Shown here piece after piece: positions 11,343 through 21,868 of a DNA stretch of 64,000 nt. Position numbers and translations under genes: made by a program. How positions within the stretch are numbered: the first letter of the stretch is position 1; each line of letters starts with the position of its first letter. The stretch is from Cordilura impudica (lineage: Eukaryota > Arthropoda > Insecta > Diptera > Scathophagidae). Under the pieces are notes generated by a model. That model searched no databases. It was not told the origin of the DNA and saw only the letters and a list, made by a program, of their open reading frames with translations. The stretch spans positions 35,976,059 through 36,040,058 of the forward strand of contig OY821518.1 in NCBI GenBank assembly GCA_963682025.1. Reading direction: 5' to 3'.

Positions 11343-11379
11343 TTGACTTAAATTACCATTAGATCCAAATTATAAAATA

Positions 11380-13020
11380 CAGTGGTGACATTTTAAATAG
11401 CCCGTTTTATATAAAAAAAAATATATGAACACACTTAATTATTGCTTTTTTCACCCTTTTCAAACCCTTTTCTCTATTTGTTAACCATCAAAATTTGTTT
11501 TTTATCAAATAAAACCAAAATGTTTAAAATGATCTCCGAATTATATTTATTTTTTTTTTGGTCCATAGATTTGTTGTGACTAAAAATTAATTTTAAAATA
11601 GTCTCGCAAAGTCACGCACAGTCACGGAGAGATTCAAAACTCATATGCGTAAGGAAGAAAGAGTTTTAATGGGTTGGATTATTTAAAAACTTTGCAGTTC
11701 TTTAGGTTCGATATCTTGAACCGACTTCCATTTAAGAAGCAGTTTTCTTCCATTTAAGCATCATAACGTCTGCTGATATGTTTTTGTACACTTTTTGATC
11801 CATAGTGCCCTCTATCCGCGAAATTGGGTCCGCTCCATACCAGTAGAAACTTACCCAGACTATTACAAATTCTCCTCCATGTTTCATCGTTTTTAATGTG
11901 TGTTTAGGATCAAATTCTCTGTTTGCATTACATCTCGCATATCTTTTTCCATCTGATCCGAAGCGATTGAACTTGGTTTCATCCACAGAAAGAATATTGT
12001 TTCACCAATTTTCAGATTTTTTATATTTTTTATATTTTAAACGTTCGTTCTATTTATACCCTATACCACTATGTGGTTTGGGTATAATGACTTTGTGCTG
12101 CTGTTTGTAACAACCAAAAATATTTGATCCAGACCCATCTTTAATTATACTGATCGAATCAGAATCACTTTTTGAGTTGATTTAACAATGTCCGTCCGTC
12201 CGTCCGTCCGTCCGTCTGTGTGTCCATGTAAACTTTGTAATCAAACTGCAGGTCGCAAAGATGAATATATTTTGATGGCATTTGGTACCTAAGCTTCTAA
12301 TAGCCATAGGATGAAAGCTGTTGAAATTGGTGAGAATCGGTCGATGTTCAGACCTAGCCCCCATACAAATGACCCCTATGAAATCGACATAAATTGCCAT
12401 AAGATCCAAATTGTCATATAGATCTTACTCAAATTGGGTTTGTATACGTTTATAACATCCACTAATGAATAGTCCATAAACGATCCCTATGTGACAACTC
12501 TTAGTCATAGGCTCCATATACAGCTGCTTCCCGATCTTCACTTAACTCTATCAAAAAACAAAAATACTGCAGTGATTCTTCTCAAATTTTGTTTGTATAT
12601 ATTTTTGCAAAATACAAGAGACTTTGCCAAACATGGTCAGGATCGGTCCATTTTTGGGCCTAGTCCCCATATAGATATAGCATCCGATATGAACTTTTTC
12701 ATATCTGCAGGCAAAAAAATTAATAAAATCCCCACTCAAATTTGGTTTGTGCTTATTTTCTATATCCAGTTAGTTGGGCCTGAGAGATATGGTCTCTAAG
12801 CGCGTGGTATAGGGTATCGAATAGTCGGTCTAGATCGACTATAATTTTCTTACTTGTTTTTTCTGGCAAGACATCCAAAAAAATTATTTTCCCGCAGCCT
12901 GTTTTTAATTGTGCTTATTGCAAATTTTTTCCTGAATTTGTTCCCAAATTCAAAGTACAGTCAAAAAGGAATCTACCTTGCACATGATTGATTATCTCGG
13001 TCGTCTTTCTACGCCTTTTT
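11380..13020 (-). pseudogene. Tc1-like transposase remnant (split by F1-e)
   Basis: The minus strand at 11732-12000 encodes NILSVDETKFNRFGSDGKRY and continues through KTMKHGGEF..W. This is the first catalytic-Asp block (SDESKFN) and following KHGGG..W motif of Tc1/mariner transposases. An in-frame stop lies just upstream. Beyond F1-e, around 12880-13015, the strand encodes STIKNRLRENNFFGCLARK, a typical Tc1 DNA-binding segment, in shifted frames. The left end CAGTGGTGACATTTTAAATAG at 11380, after a TA, looks like a Tc1 TIR. I could not find the right TIR. The C-terminal catalytic part is missing. This is a dead fossil. Confidence 0.75.
12053..12860 (+). mobile_element. F1 element copy e
   Basis: Near full-length F1: TTTATACCCTATACCAC start, (GTCC)n at ~12190-12215, and CTTACTTGTTTT end. 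The 3' palindrome has one unmatched change (GGTCTAGATCGAC, ~12823-12842). It contains an extra ~20 bp after CGATCCCTATG (GTGACAACTCTTAGTCATAG) that is also found in copies g and h, which suggests a subfamily. It splits the Tc1-like pseudogene. Confidence 0.8.
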
Positions 13021-13496
13021 TAATAATGTGGTTTTATTAGATTTGTAGTCATTTTTCAGACATATACTGTAATTAATATGCACATTTTAGTTTTGTATCA
13101 ATGGTGCGTCTTAGAGAAGAAAAAAGCATATATTTTAAAAATTAATAATTACACTGTATTATTAATCGGACCGGCTTGTTGCATTTCAACCTTTATCAGC
13201 GATTTATCGAACATTGTGATTTTAGTTTTTCAATAGTGATTGATAGCATTGCGTTTCTTTCTGGAGTAAATCGAATAATTTTTAAATGCGCTTAGAAGTT
13301 AAAAATATCGTGGCATATTTTATAAAAATAACTCTAAAAGCGTGGCTCATAAAATCCTCTTTCGACCACTCTAAGGTATTCTCGCCATCTCTCAACAAAT
13401 ACATTCTGTTAGAAGTGGTTCCGGGCATTATCATTTAAGAACCCCGAGTGTTGAAACAGAAAAGAAATGGAGAAATGAAGTTGTTAAATCGCCATT
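13021..13496. other. AT-rich stretch without recognised gene
   Basis: Sequence between the Tc1-like remnant and element E3. I see no motif that I can name. Confidence 0.4.
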
Positions 13497-15689
13497 GGGT
13501 AATTCCATGCAAAGATCAAACTTAGGTCCAATTTTAACATTTTAGTTTAATTTCAATAATTTTTATTGATACCATTTCAAAGAGAAGGGCTCAAATGTCA
13601 TGCAAATATAACATTGGTTTGTTATATTTATTTTTAAATATTTCTAAAACCCCTTTTGTTTTATTAAGAAAGGAAAAGTGTAGTTAAGTAATTTTGAAAA
13701 TAATTTCACTGCTCTCTTTAAGCAATGCAATTCCAACAATTTTTCCTTCTTTGATCTATATGTTGTTGAGTAACTCTCTATCTTTAATTATGATAGAAAA
13801 ATTTATTGAAAAAAAAATTGTTTTATTTTTCATATAACCACTAAAAGCAATCACAGGATGCATGTCATGTCTGTCACACATAATTTAAGTGTTTTAAAAA
13901 TTCTATTGGCTGTATGCACTCAAGATTCTTAATACTCTTTATTCACACTAAAATGTGGACTTAAGAGAAAATTTGTACAACAATTCAGATATCTAAGCCA
14001 GAAGAAAACAATTTAAAATTTGTCATGTCTGTCACATTTGTCATGTCTGTCACACTTGTCATGCAAATAAAAAAATTTGTATGACCAAAGAAAAATTGAT
14101 TATTATATTATTTTTCAATTATTCAGCCCTTTCAACACCTGAACAACTGAACTCTTTCTAATACAAGTAATATTGTTGTTCTTATTTATAGACCAGAATT
14201 TCTTTTAAGGAGCACACACTCAGATCTTTTAAATTACATGTTAAGTCTGTTACAAATACAGCTAAAATATTTCTTGTGGCACGTTTGTGTGAAACGTATA
14301 CAAGCTAAAGCCTTCAAAACCTTAAAGGAAAATCTACCTTATGGTACACTTTTAATCCAAGTGGATTTTGGCGAATAGTTTTGCCATGCATATCAGAATG
14401 AAATTCAATCTGCTGATCCTTATGTAGTCGTATAAGATTATTTAACATTATTGTTTTCAATGATGTAGTAAATGAGAGATTTATGAAAAACACCCAGAGT
14501 TTAAAATAATGAGATTAGGGTTTCAGTCTGATGGAACTTCTCAGCACTTTAAACAAAAATATACAATTTACTCCATGACTATAAATAAGCTTCCAACAGC
14601 CTGGCATTTCTCAGCACCCTCGTAAGGGAAAGGATGTATTGATGGGTTAGGTGGCACAATCAAACCCGGGCCAGAAATATTGATTCCAGAACCTCAGCAG
14701 AATTCGTTATAGATGCAAAGACATATTGTCCAGGTGTTAACATACTATATACTTCGGAATAAAGTATATTACAAATAAAAGATGATTTTGACAAGACATG
14801 GACTTTCGAAAATCATGATATAAAAGGAATGCCAGGTACATGAAGTTCCCATTGTTTTTCGATCAAGTTCCCATGGCAAAGTCTTTTACAGCCTCACATC
14901 TGAATGTGAAAGGGGAACAATATTTAATTTTAAAATAGGAAAGTGTGTAAGAGAATGTGAAATAAATTCTACCACAACAGCTCTTTCTAATCCAGATGTT
15001 TATTACAGTGTGGCCAATTGGTGACAGTTACATATAACAACTAGAAGTTTCATGGACTGATAATAGAGATTGCGGTAGTATAGTTCAAGATAAAATGTTG
15101 GAGCAAACTACATCTGGGCAGTATATGCTTGCATCTGATAGAAAGGCCGTGTGGTATAAAAGAGAGGAGATAATCGCTAGTGCTTCCATTCCTACTTTGG
15201 TGAACTCCCGCGGTTTTTACGAGCTTTAAAGAAATATATATCAATTTATTTTTTTAATAATTAAAACTGCTGTCACAAACTTAATTATATGTTTTAATTA
15301 TTGTAATTGATTTTTAGTTTAAATTCAGAAGGGTCATGTCTGTCACAAAGTTGTGTCATGTCTGTCACATTACAAAATACTCCTTTTTACTAAAATTTAT
15401 TTTAGAATTCATGTTTTTTTATATGCTTTAATAATAAACTAGCTCTTATATTGACTATAAAGAACTGCTCCTTATCTGTCAACTTCAGAGCTTTTCCGTG
15501 TTTTACAAACATCTTCTAAAATTATGTATATTTGTTGTCATGGCTGTCACTACTTCGTTTTGCCTTTTTCTGTTGTTCAGGTCCATCTACATAATTAAGT
15601 ATATTTTTATGAACAATGAAAAGCTTTTACTGTATTATATTGGATTAGAAAGATCTCTGAATGTCATGTCTGTCACTATGGAATTAGCC
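13497..15689 (+). mobile_element. DNA transposon E3 with GTCATGTCTGTCAC subterminal repeats
   Basis: The ends form a short imperfect TIR: GGGTAATTCCATG at 13497, and CTATGGAATTAGCC ending at 15689. Within the element, GTCATGTCTGTCAC or a close variant occurs at ~13866, 14031, 14047, 15330, 15353, 15536 and 15663, clustered toward the two ends. It carries a decayed transposase (separate entry). A short internally deleted relative lies at 63215-63475. The superfamily is unassigned. Confidence 0.65.
14283..15230 (+). pseudogene. DDE-like transposase pseudogene of E3
   Basis: Reading the plus strand through several frame changes gives LIQVDFGE, then a stop, FCHAYQNEIQSA, later SDGTSQHFKQKYTIY, LPTAWHFSAPS, GKGCIDGLGGTIK, and finally VWYKREEIIAS..RGFYEL ending near 15230. 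The same blocks occur in element E2 (VISYDFAENY, SDGARQHFKNK, AKWHFHPNAHGKG.YDGIG), so the two are homologous. The conserved Asp residues in DF(A/G)E and SDG are plausible catalytic positions (inference). At least three stops or frameshifts make it non-functional. I recognise this as a widespread insect transposon protein type but cannot name the superfamily. Confidence 0.65.
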
Positions 15690-16401
15690 TATTGATTATG
15701 TGAGATTTTCGCTATTGATAAAACCATTATAAAAATAATTTGTGTGAAAACGTAAAGGTGACATAAGGAATTTTGATTATGAATGATGTTCTTCGGTTTT
15801 ATTCACAGAATGTATTGCTTGAATTTGGAAAATTTTTGGCCAAAATCCTTATAGGGTTAATCAGACTATCATGTATCCAGAATGGACCGAGTTCTATTAA
15901 CTTGTTGTGAACATCTTTGTCAAATTTAATGAATATAATTTCTTTTTGAATCTTTTAATGATTTAAATTCTGATCGGCCATCGAATTGTGACAAAATTTA
16001 AAAATATGTGCTTTCGGTGATCTCAAAGTATAAAATAGGATAAAAAATGCGTACTTTTAAAATAACAGAATTGTGATCATTATTAACTCGAAATTCGATT
16101 TAAAACTTAATCGAAATTTGTTTTAAAAAAAGATTAGATAGCCACAATGAATCGGGTTTCTGCATGTTATATTCGGTTTATGTTTATATATGAAAGTTTT
16201 TGTGGCTCTCCAAAGTCGATTTAAAATACCGTATTTTTATCGATCTTTTTGGCCACCTCTACTCGTTAGTTTGAACTTAACAAAAATAGCGATATTTCAA
16301 TGATATTTGATTACATCGACTTTTTTTATATACACAACTTAATTGAGACTAAAATGCAAATAACTTGTTTTAAAACTTTATTTCTTTTTAACTCCTTTCA
16401 G
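15690..16401. other. Presumed intron upstream of the Bruno/CELF exon
   Basis: AT-rich, non-repetitive sequence ending in a pyrimidine tract and AG acceptor (TTTTTAACTCCTTTCAG, 16385-16401). No other coding signal is visible. Confidence 0.6.
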
Positions 16402-16456
16402 ATGTATCATCCCATACAAATGAAACCCGCCGATAGTGAAAATCGCAATGGTAAGT
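16385..16456 (+). other. Splice acceptor and donor of the Bruno/CELF exon
   Basis: A pyrimidine-rich tract and CAG precede 16402, and GTAAGT follows 16450. Both match metazoan consensus well and fix the exon limits. Confidence 0.8.
16402..16450 (+). CDS. bru3: Bruno/CELF RNA-binding protein, internal 49-bp exon (RRM1-RRM2 linker)
   Basis: The exon is bounded by acceptor TTTTTAACTCCTTTCAG and donor G|GTAAGT. It reads MYHPIQMKPADSENRN plus one base, so it enters in phase 0 and leaves one nucleotide (phase 1). Bruno/CELF proteins share a PIQMKPADSE motif between RRM1 and RRM2, on an exon of about this size; the next residues should begin RRM2. These proteins bind GU-rich RNA and control splicing, translation and mRNA stability. 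The neighbouring RRM exons are not in the window, so introns here are very large, as known for Drosophila bru3. Assignment to bru3 rather than bru1 or bru2 is inference. This is the only exon I can tie to a known host gene. Confidence 0.8.
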
Positions 16457-17561
16457 TATTTTAAGTTATTTACATTTTTTTTATGAAACGATACAAAAAA
16501 TGTGTGCTATTTTAAGGCTATTTCAAAAAAAAATACTTTTTCGTTAAAAAGAAAATAATTATATTGAGCTGCATACGAATATTCATTTATATCTCGCCCA
16601 CATCCGTTGTAAAAATAAATAAATAAAAAAACAACGAAACAAATTGACCTACAAAAAAAGTGAAACCAATGACTAGACCTCTGGTTCCAACCATTAAAAC
16701 AACAACATAAGCAAAAACTGTGGGTTAAACAACAAAAACCAATTCAAAATTTTCCATACAACTGTAATGAATGGACTGTTTTGTAATGTTTTCGAGTATA
16801 GTCAGTCTTTGGGTATGTTTAGGTTGGTATTTTTTTTTTGTAGGGTCCTCGTCTGGTCTGTGTTTGTGTGTGTGTATGTATGTATATTTTTGTCAAGCAT
16901 GAGAGATGAATGTCTGTATGTGTTGTGTGAGTGTCCATGATGAACGGGTCACATAAACAATGTGTGGTGGCCAGTAGCACAAACACTTGACAAACTCTCA
17001 CATTATTTGAACTTTTGCCACCATCATTGTGTCTGCACTAAGAACATATAAATACATACACACATATATAAACAAAAAAGTATATCCAAAAGGCATCCAA
17101 AACATACATCAACACTTGGTGACAATGAACGACTACTAAATCATTTAAAGTGTTTCGAAGCAAAAATGTTTTTGTTCCCCCCTTTTTTTTTATTAAGTAA
17201 ACACATAAATAATAAATTATTAACTGCTACAAAAGATTATGAAACATTAAAATTACATATGGCCGGGAATGCAAAAGAGAAAGAAGTTTTAGCATATTCG
17301 AAATGAATCTATTTAGAAAAAGTTAGTTGGAATTTAGAAAAACAAAACAACGAAAATTTAAAATAAATAATGACAAGTTTTCACCAAAGTGATTATTTTC
17401 CAAGATTTAGATTTGTCAAACAGCTGAAATTGTATTACAAGGGAAAACTGACTTTTGAATTTCTATCATAGTTAATTAAACATTAAAACTGTGTCCGTCA
17501 ACTATCAACTGTTAATAGACTTCTGTAAAATTTTTAACAAGCGGCGTCAGTTAGATTAAGC
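16457..17561. other. Intronic AT-rich sequence with a (TG)n run
   Basis: A GTGTGTGTGT-rich stretch lies around 16858-16878. The opposite-strand His/Thr-rich open frame at 16819-17001 is a microsatellite shadow. No exon is recognised. Confidence 0.5.
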
Positions 17562-17924
17562 TTGACAGCTACTGAAAGCAGAAAACGTCGAAATTTTTTT
17601 CTAAAAAGAAGTATAATGGGGACTCTGAACCATCAAATTAAGTGGTTCACTGAGTATCTTTGTGATTGCTCAATTATTGAAGCCACTGTAGTAGAAAATA
17701 TTGCAAAAATTCACATGATGTGCGATTTTGTTAAGGCCATAGTCCTATGCTCTGTGATTTCGATTTTAAATGAGCAGTTGGGTTTAGAAAGCCGCCAGCA
17801 TGATGGTAGCTGTATTTTCTCACAATTGACCATAAATACGCCTGTTACCGAAATGGAAAATTTGCATGAATTGGCTACGAATTGCAATATCACCTTTCAT
17901 ATTCGACGGATTTTGCCCCAGTGA
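17562..17924 (+). CDS. Unrecognised open frame, 103-120 codons
   Basis: The frame is open from a TTG at 17562; the first ATG is at 17614 (MGTLNHQIKWFTEYLCDC). Composition is mixed and protein-like: several Cys, Ile, Glu and Leu residues, no simple repeats and no obvious membrane segment or signal peptide. I recognise no domain. It ends IRRILPQ at 17924. It lies ~1.1 kb into the presumed Bruno/CELF intron, with no clear promoter, splice sites or transposon ends next to it. It may be a chance frame, a remnant of an old element or a small nested gene; chance or remnant is more likely. Confidence 0.25.
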   Translation: MTATESRKRRNFFLKRSIMGTLNHQIKWFTEYLCDCSIIEATVVENIAKIHMMCDFVKAIVLCSVISILNEQLGLESRQHDGSCIFSQLTINTPVTEMENLHELATNCNITFHIRRILPQ

Positions 17925-18279
17925 ACATTTCCTATCATATTTTATATGGATTTATTTACCCACCTTTGCAATTTTTAACAACGGACTAACACTAAGTAAG
18001 AAAATTAAATGTTCGGTTATGATAACTAGAAATTCGGATATTTAGCAGTAAGTAATTTATTAAAGTGGAAATTAGTTTGCTACAGTTGAATATCTATTAT
18101 TATAAGCACTTGACATAATATGCTAAACTCCACTGAGAACAACATAATTAAACAAAATATTAAGATTTTCTTTTTAATAAATACATAATTAAAATGGAAA
18201 TAATCAAAAAGTTTTTGAAAGACTGGTCCAATATATGATGCCTTTAAAGTCTTCTGATTTCGTTTTTATGATCGAGGAG

Positions 18280-18549
18280 TGCAATAACCAGTGGGTTGTT
18301 GTGTATACTTAACCAAAATTATTATTGTGCATATTTTAGGAAATGTCGTTGGAAAAAATGTCAAGGATTTTCCTTCTATAGTACTCCATTTATATGACGT
18401 TATACAGTTACTTTGTATGGGCGGTGTCACACTTATTTCTCCGATCATTGCCATTTTTTATCAGCCTAATCACATGCAAAGTCACAAGGCTCTCACTATT
18501 TCAGTTATCTATACATACGACATTTAACATTTACTTTGTATGTAGATAA
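18280..18549. repeat. Sequence flanking E1, left side (possible older dispersed repeat)
   Basis: The motif TTTGTATGGGCGGTGTCACAC (18412 on, quoted in part) resembles TATATGGGAGGTACCACGCC on the other side of E1 (~21116-21136). This suggests E1 lies in or next to an older dispersed repeat. Family not named. Confidence 0.35.
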
Positions 18550-19857
18550 GAGTGGTCCTTCAAAATGAAAATGTTATTTTGGGGAGTGTAGGGATCTAGC
18601 TTGCTTCCATTCTATACAAAAGTAATATATGTGAAGTTTGGGGATAATCGGAAAAGAAAATTTGCGCCGGAAATCGAATGAAAATTTCAAGTGAGCTTAT
18701 ATGGGGACAGTATGACTTTTTCAGATTTTACGAACATTTTGTTCTATACTTTAATTTTTTCGACAAGTTGTTACATAAATCGATATCTGTACTAAATTAT
18801 ATTTTCAAAAAGCTATATAGCTTTAAAATCGAATAAAAGTAGCCACGAACTAGCAAATGCCTCATACAACTTTTCTGCCAAAAATTGTCTGTCATGAAAT
18901 TTGACAGACATTTTTTCAACCGTAAGAACTGGATTAAAGCCATAATTTTTCTTTTGCCGCTACACCTACAAGTGCTCAGATATGAAGTATTGTTTTTTTT
19001 TTCACGTTGGTAACCTATTGAGACCGAAAATGGGAAATCTTTTTTGATAAAATTTTGAAAACTCCTTTTTCAAATTTTAAAAAATTTTCTTAAACAAAAT
19101 TTAAACAAATGGATCTGCCACTTTACTGTTTTGTTAAGCGCATTTTATAGATTTATTGTGTAAATTTTTTGGTAAATCGCTATGCCAGAATTTTTTTTGA
19201 CAAGGGTTTTATTTTTGTGGATTTCGAGAAAAATGGGATTTTTTTGAAATATTCTGTATATGTAATCTTTCTAAATTCGTTATATCCAAAATTAATCAGC
19301 TCTCTATTAAATACCGTATTTTACCTTAATGGTATAGGGTTTCGGAAAAAAAAATATTATGACCCCATTAACCCTTTTGGAATTGGGTTTACATATGACC
19401 CCAAGCCAATAAAAGACAATTTATTCAAAAAATTCAAATATTTTGCAAATACTGTCGAATTTTTAAAAACGTTACACAAGATATTTTAGCCAAATATATA
19501 TGTCTTTCGTTGCTAAAAATTTGGCATAAATCCGGGAACGTTAACCAATTATTTGCCAAGGCCATCTTTGGTTTTCAAAATGGTTTTAAATAAAAATTAC
19601 CTAAAACGAGTTTTTCTATTAAACTCGATTAAACCACTATTTAGAATTTAAGAAAAATAATTCTGTTAACTTTTATTTATTTAACTCTTCAGTGGTCCTG
19701 GAATCAAATTATCCATTGTGATATATGTTTGGAGCAATTATCTATTATTAAAAACTATCAGTATGTTTCCAAATATAATAAGAACATTGTTGAATTATAA
19801 CTCAACATTGTTAAATTAAATTTGACTATGTAGGGGAAAGAAGATGTTTTTTTTATG

Positions 19858-20045
19858 ATTCTACTATCTGGAGTAAGAACTGTTTTTCTTCTTCATTTTT
19901 TGTTAATTCTTTATTAAAATCTTTTATGAATTTAACGCCTCTTTCGGCAATATCGTTTACAACAAATAATTCTTTGCACAAATTGCAACTCTTTCTAATA
20001 TCTTCACTATATTCCCATGTCGATGGAGGAAATAATACTTCTTCA
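19858..20045 (-). pseudogene. Transposon-protein C-terminal fragment inside E1
   Basis: The minus strand encodes EEVLFPPSTWEYSEDIRKSC followed by NLCKELFVVNDIAERGVKF and DFNKELTKNEEEKQFLLQ. The block with NDxAERGVxxI..DFN..LT..EEqkQFLLQ is one I recognise from uncharacterised, repeated insect proteins that look transposon-derived; I cannot name the superfamily. It is bounded by stops on both sides, and the plus-strand frames over it are shadows. Its position between E1's TIRs supports it being the tail of E1's own transposase. Confidence 0.5.
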
Positions 20046-20142
20046 GAAATACTAAAACAGCTGAAAACATTTTTAGTTTTAATGGAACAAACTCGCTTAA
20101 ATCACTATTTATCAAATTTTGTGATATGAATGAATTTTCTGG

Positions 20143-20358
20143 GTGGGTGAATCTTTTAGTGAGCCAAAAAAAAATGACATGGAGGCATTATCATCTTTTA
20201 ACTCAAAAGTTCCACTAGAAGTGAAAGAAAAAATGTTTGTTCGTCTAGATGCAGTGGAACCAGTTGTGAAACTAATCGAAAATAGAAAACTCATTCATCC
20301 AGAAAATTTGAAAAATATTGATTTAGCCTCGGCTATTAAGATAAAATATATTATTTAA
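20143..20358 (+). other. Open frame in E1 interior, unrecognised
   Basis: A 71-codon plus-strand frame (MGESFSEPKKNDMEALSSF...) lies within E1 between the TIRs. It has charged, protein-like composition but no domain I recognise, and it is opposite in strand to the transposase-like fragment. Probably remnant or chance. Confidence 0.2.
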
Positions 20359-21036
20359 GAGTAGAGAACTGATTAATTTTTGATATAAAGAATTTATAAA
20401 GGTACTGAATATGTAACAAAAATCTCATTTTTCTCGAAATCCGCAAAAATGAAATCCTTGTCAAAAAAAGTTAGGCATAGGAATTTATCTAAAAATTCAC
20501 ATAGTTAATCTATAACATATATTTAACAAAAACTTGTAGTGCCACATCCATTTTTTTAAATTTTGTTAAAGAAAATTTTTTTAAATTTTTAAAAGGAGTT
20601 TTCAAAATTTCATCAAAAAAATTGCCATTTTCGGTCTCAATGCGCAATAGGTTAACAACGTGGTCATAAAACAATACTTCATGTGTGAGTACTTACAGGT
20701 ATAGAGACAAAAAAAAATGATGGTTCAGATAGTTGAAAAAATTTCCGTCAAATTTCGTGACCTATTGTTTTTTGGCACAAAAGTGGTCTGAGGCATTTGC
20801 TATTTCTTGGCGAATTTTTATTAAATTTTAAATCTATACAGCTTTTTGAAAAGATAATTTAGTGCAGACGTCGATTCATATAACAACTTGTCGAAAAATT
20901 AATCTATAGAACGAAATTTTCGATAAATCTGAAAAAAAGTCATATTTTCCCCATATAAACACACTTGAAGTTTTCAATCCGACACTCCCCAAAATCGCAA
21001 TTTTAAAAAAAAATTCCATATAACGTACGATCACTC

Positions 21037-21550
21037 TAATGTAGATGTATGTAGACAAATTTGCAAAGCTGTCGCTTTCACAGTTCTCGAGATATATGAT
21101 AGTTAATAATTACTTTATATGGGAGGTACCACGCCCACTTATCTTATCTGGCCCATTTTCGGCATGGCTATTATAAGACCAGTGCTGGCCATCGAGAGAA
21201 ATGAGTTAGTAATATTTATAAGCATGTGTTAGTTATATTGCACTGATCGAAATCCGTGGATGTAACATAATGCCGATATTGTATTGGTTTGCGTAGGTTT
21301 TGTATGAGTGTTAATATAAATGACCAAAAGGGAAAATAGTTAAGTTTACGATGGATATGGGAAAATTTTCAATATATCTTTTTGTGTTAAAATTTTAAAT
21401 CTTACATTTTGAAAATTTAAAACAAAATCTAATGAAATTTGAATCTTTCTTATCTATAAGTTGAAAGTTAATTAAATTCTATTAAAACATAAACAAAAAA
21501 TATCAAAACTTAAAAAGATATTAAACTTCAAAAGTTAATGAATGGTTTAA
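21037..21550. other. Flank between E1 and the piggyBac element
   Basis: Contains the GGGAGGTACCACGCCC motif mentioned for the left flank of E1, then ordinary AT-rich sequence. No gene is recognised. Confidence 0.4.
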
Positions 21551-21868
21551 CCTTCGCCTTACCAATACCTACCCGGGTGACCATTTTGGTTTAATTTCTT
21601 TGATAACTTGGTTAATTTGGCTCCGATCTAGGGGAAATTTGGACTCACTGAACAAATTGTTGAGTTCTTTTTTGTAAAAACATTATAAAACTTTTAATTT
21701 TTTAGTAGATTTTTTTAATATTTTTCAATTTTATATCGTGGTTTACCTACCGATACCCACCGGGTGACCCTTTAAGTAAATCCAAGAGAATTTAACATAC
21801 AGAAGAATTTTATAGCAGTTTTTTCAGTTGTAATTTATTCACTTTTGTAATTATAATATTTAAGTCAA

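Larger units (their letters stand above)
9643..11379 (+). mobile_element. F1 element copy d, old, split by two Helitrons and truncated by a Tc1-like element
   Basis: Three separated blocks align in order to F1: 9643-9861 (start to GATGAAATTAAATATA), 10871-10957 (TAAGCTTGTATCGGCC to CCCTATCAGA) and 11343-11379 (TTGACTTAAATTACC to the end). Joined, they read like the continuous F1 interior GGTATATAAGC...CCCTATGAAATCGACAT. HelB copies 2 and 3 occupy the two gaps, and the Tc1-like remnant begins at the TA at 11378. The first block is much more diverged than the other F1 copies, so this is an old insertion. Confidence 0.75.
18550..21036. mobile_element. DNA transposon E1 with ~650-bp TIRs and TAA target duplication
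   Basis: Sequence from 18550 inward to ~19260 pairs with the reverse complement of ~20405-21036. Matching landmarks include GAGTGGTC/GATCACTC ends, TTTTGGGGAGTGT/ACACTCCCC, TCGACAAGTTGTTA, GCAAATGCCTCA, AGATATGAAGTATTG and CTATTGAGACCGAAAATGG. TAA flanks both ends (18547-18549 and 21037-21039). The centre contains a transposase fragment (separate entry). Arms are only ~75-80% alike by eye, so the element is old. A lone arm copy lies at 43146-43790. Confidence 0.75.
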
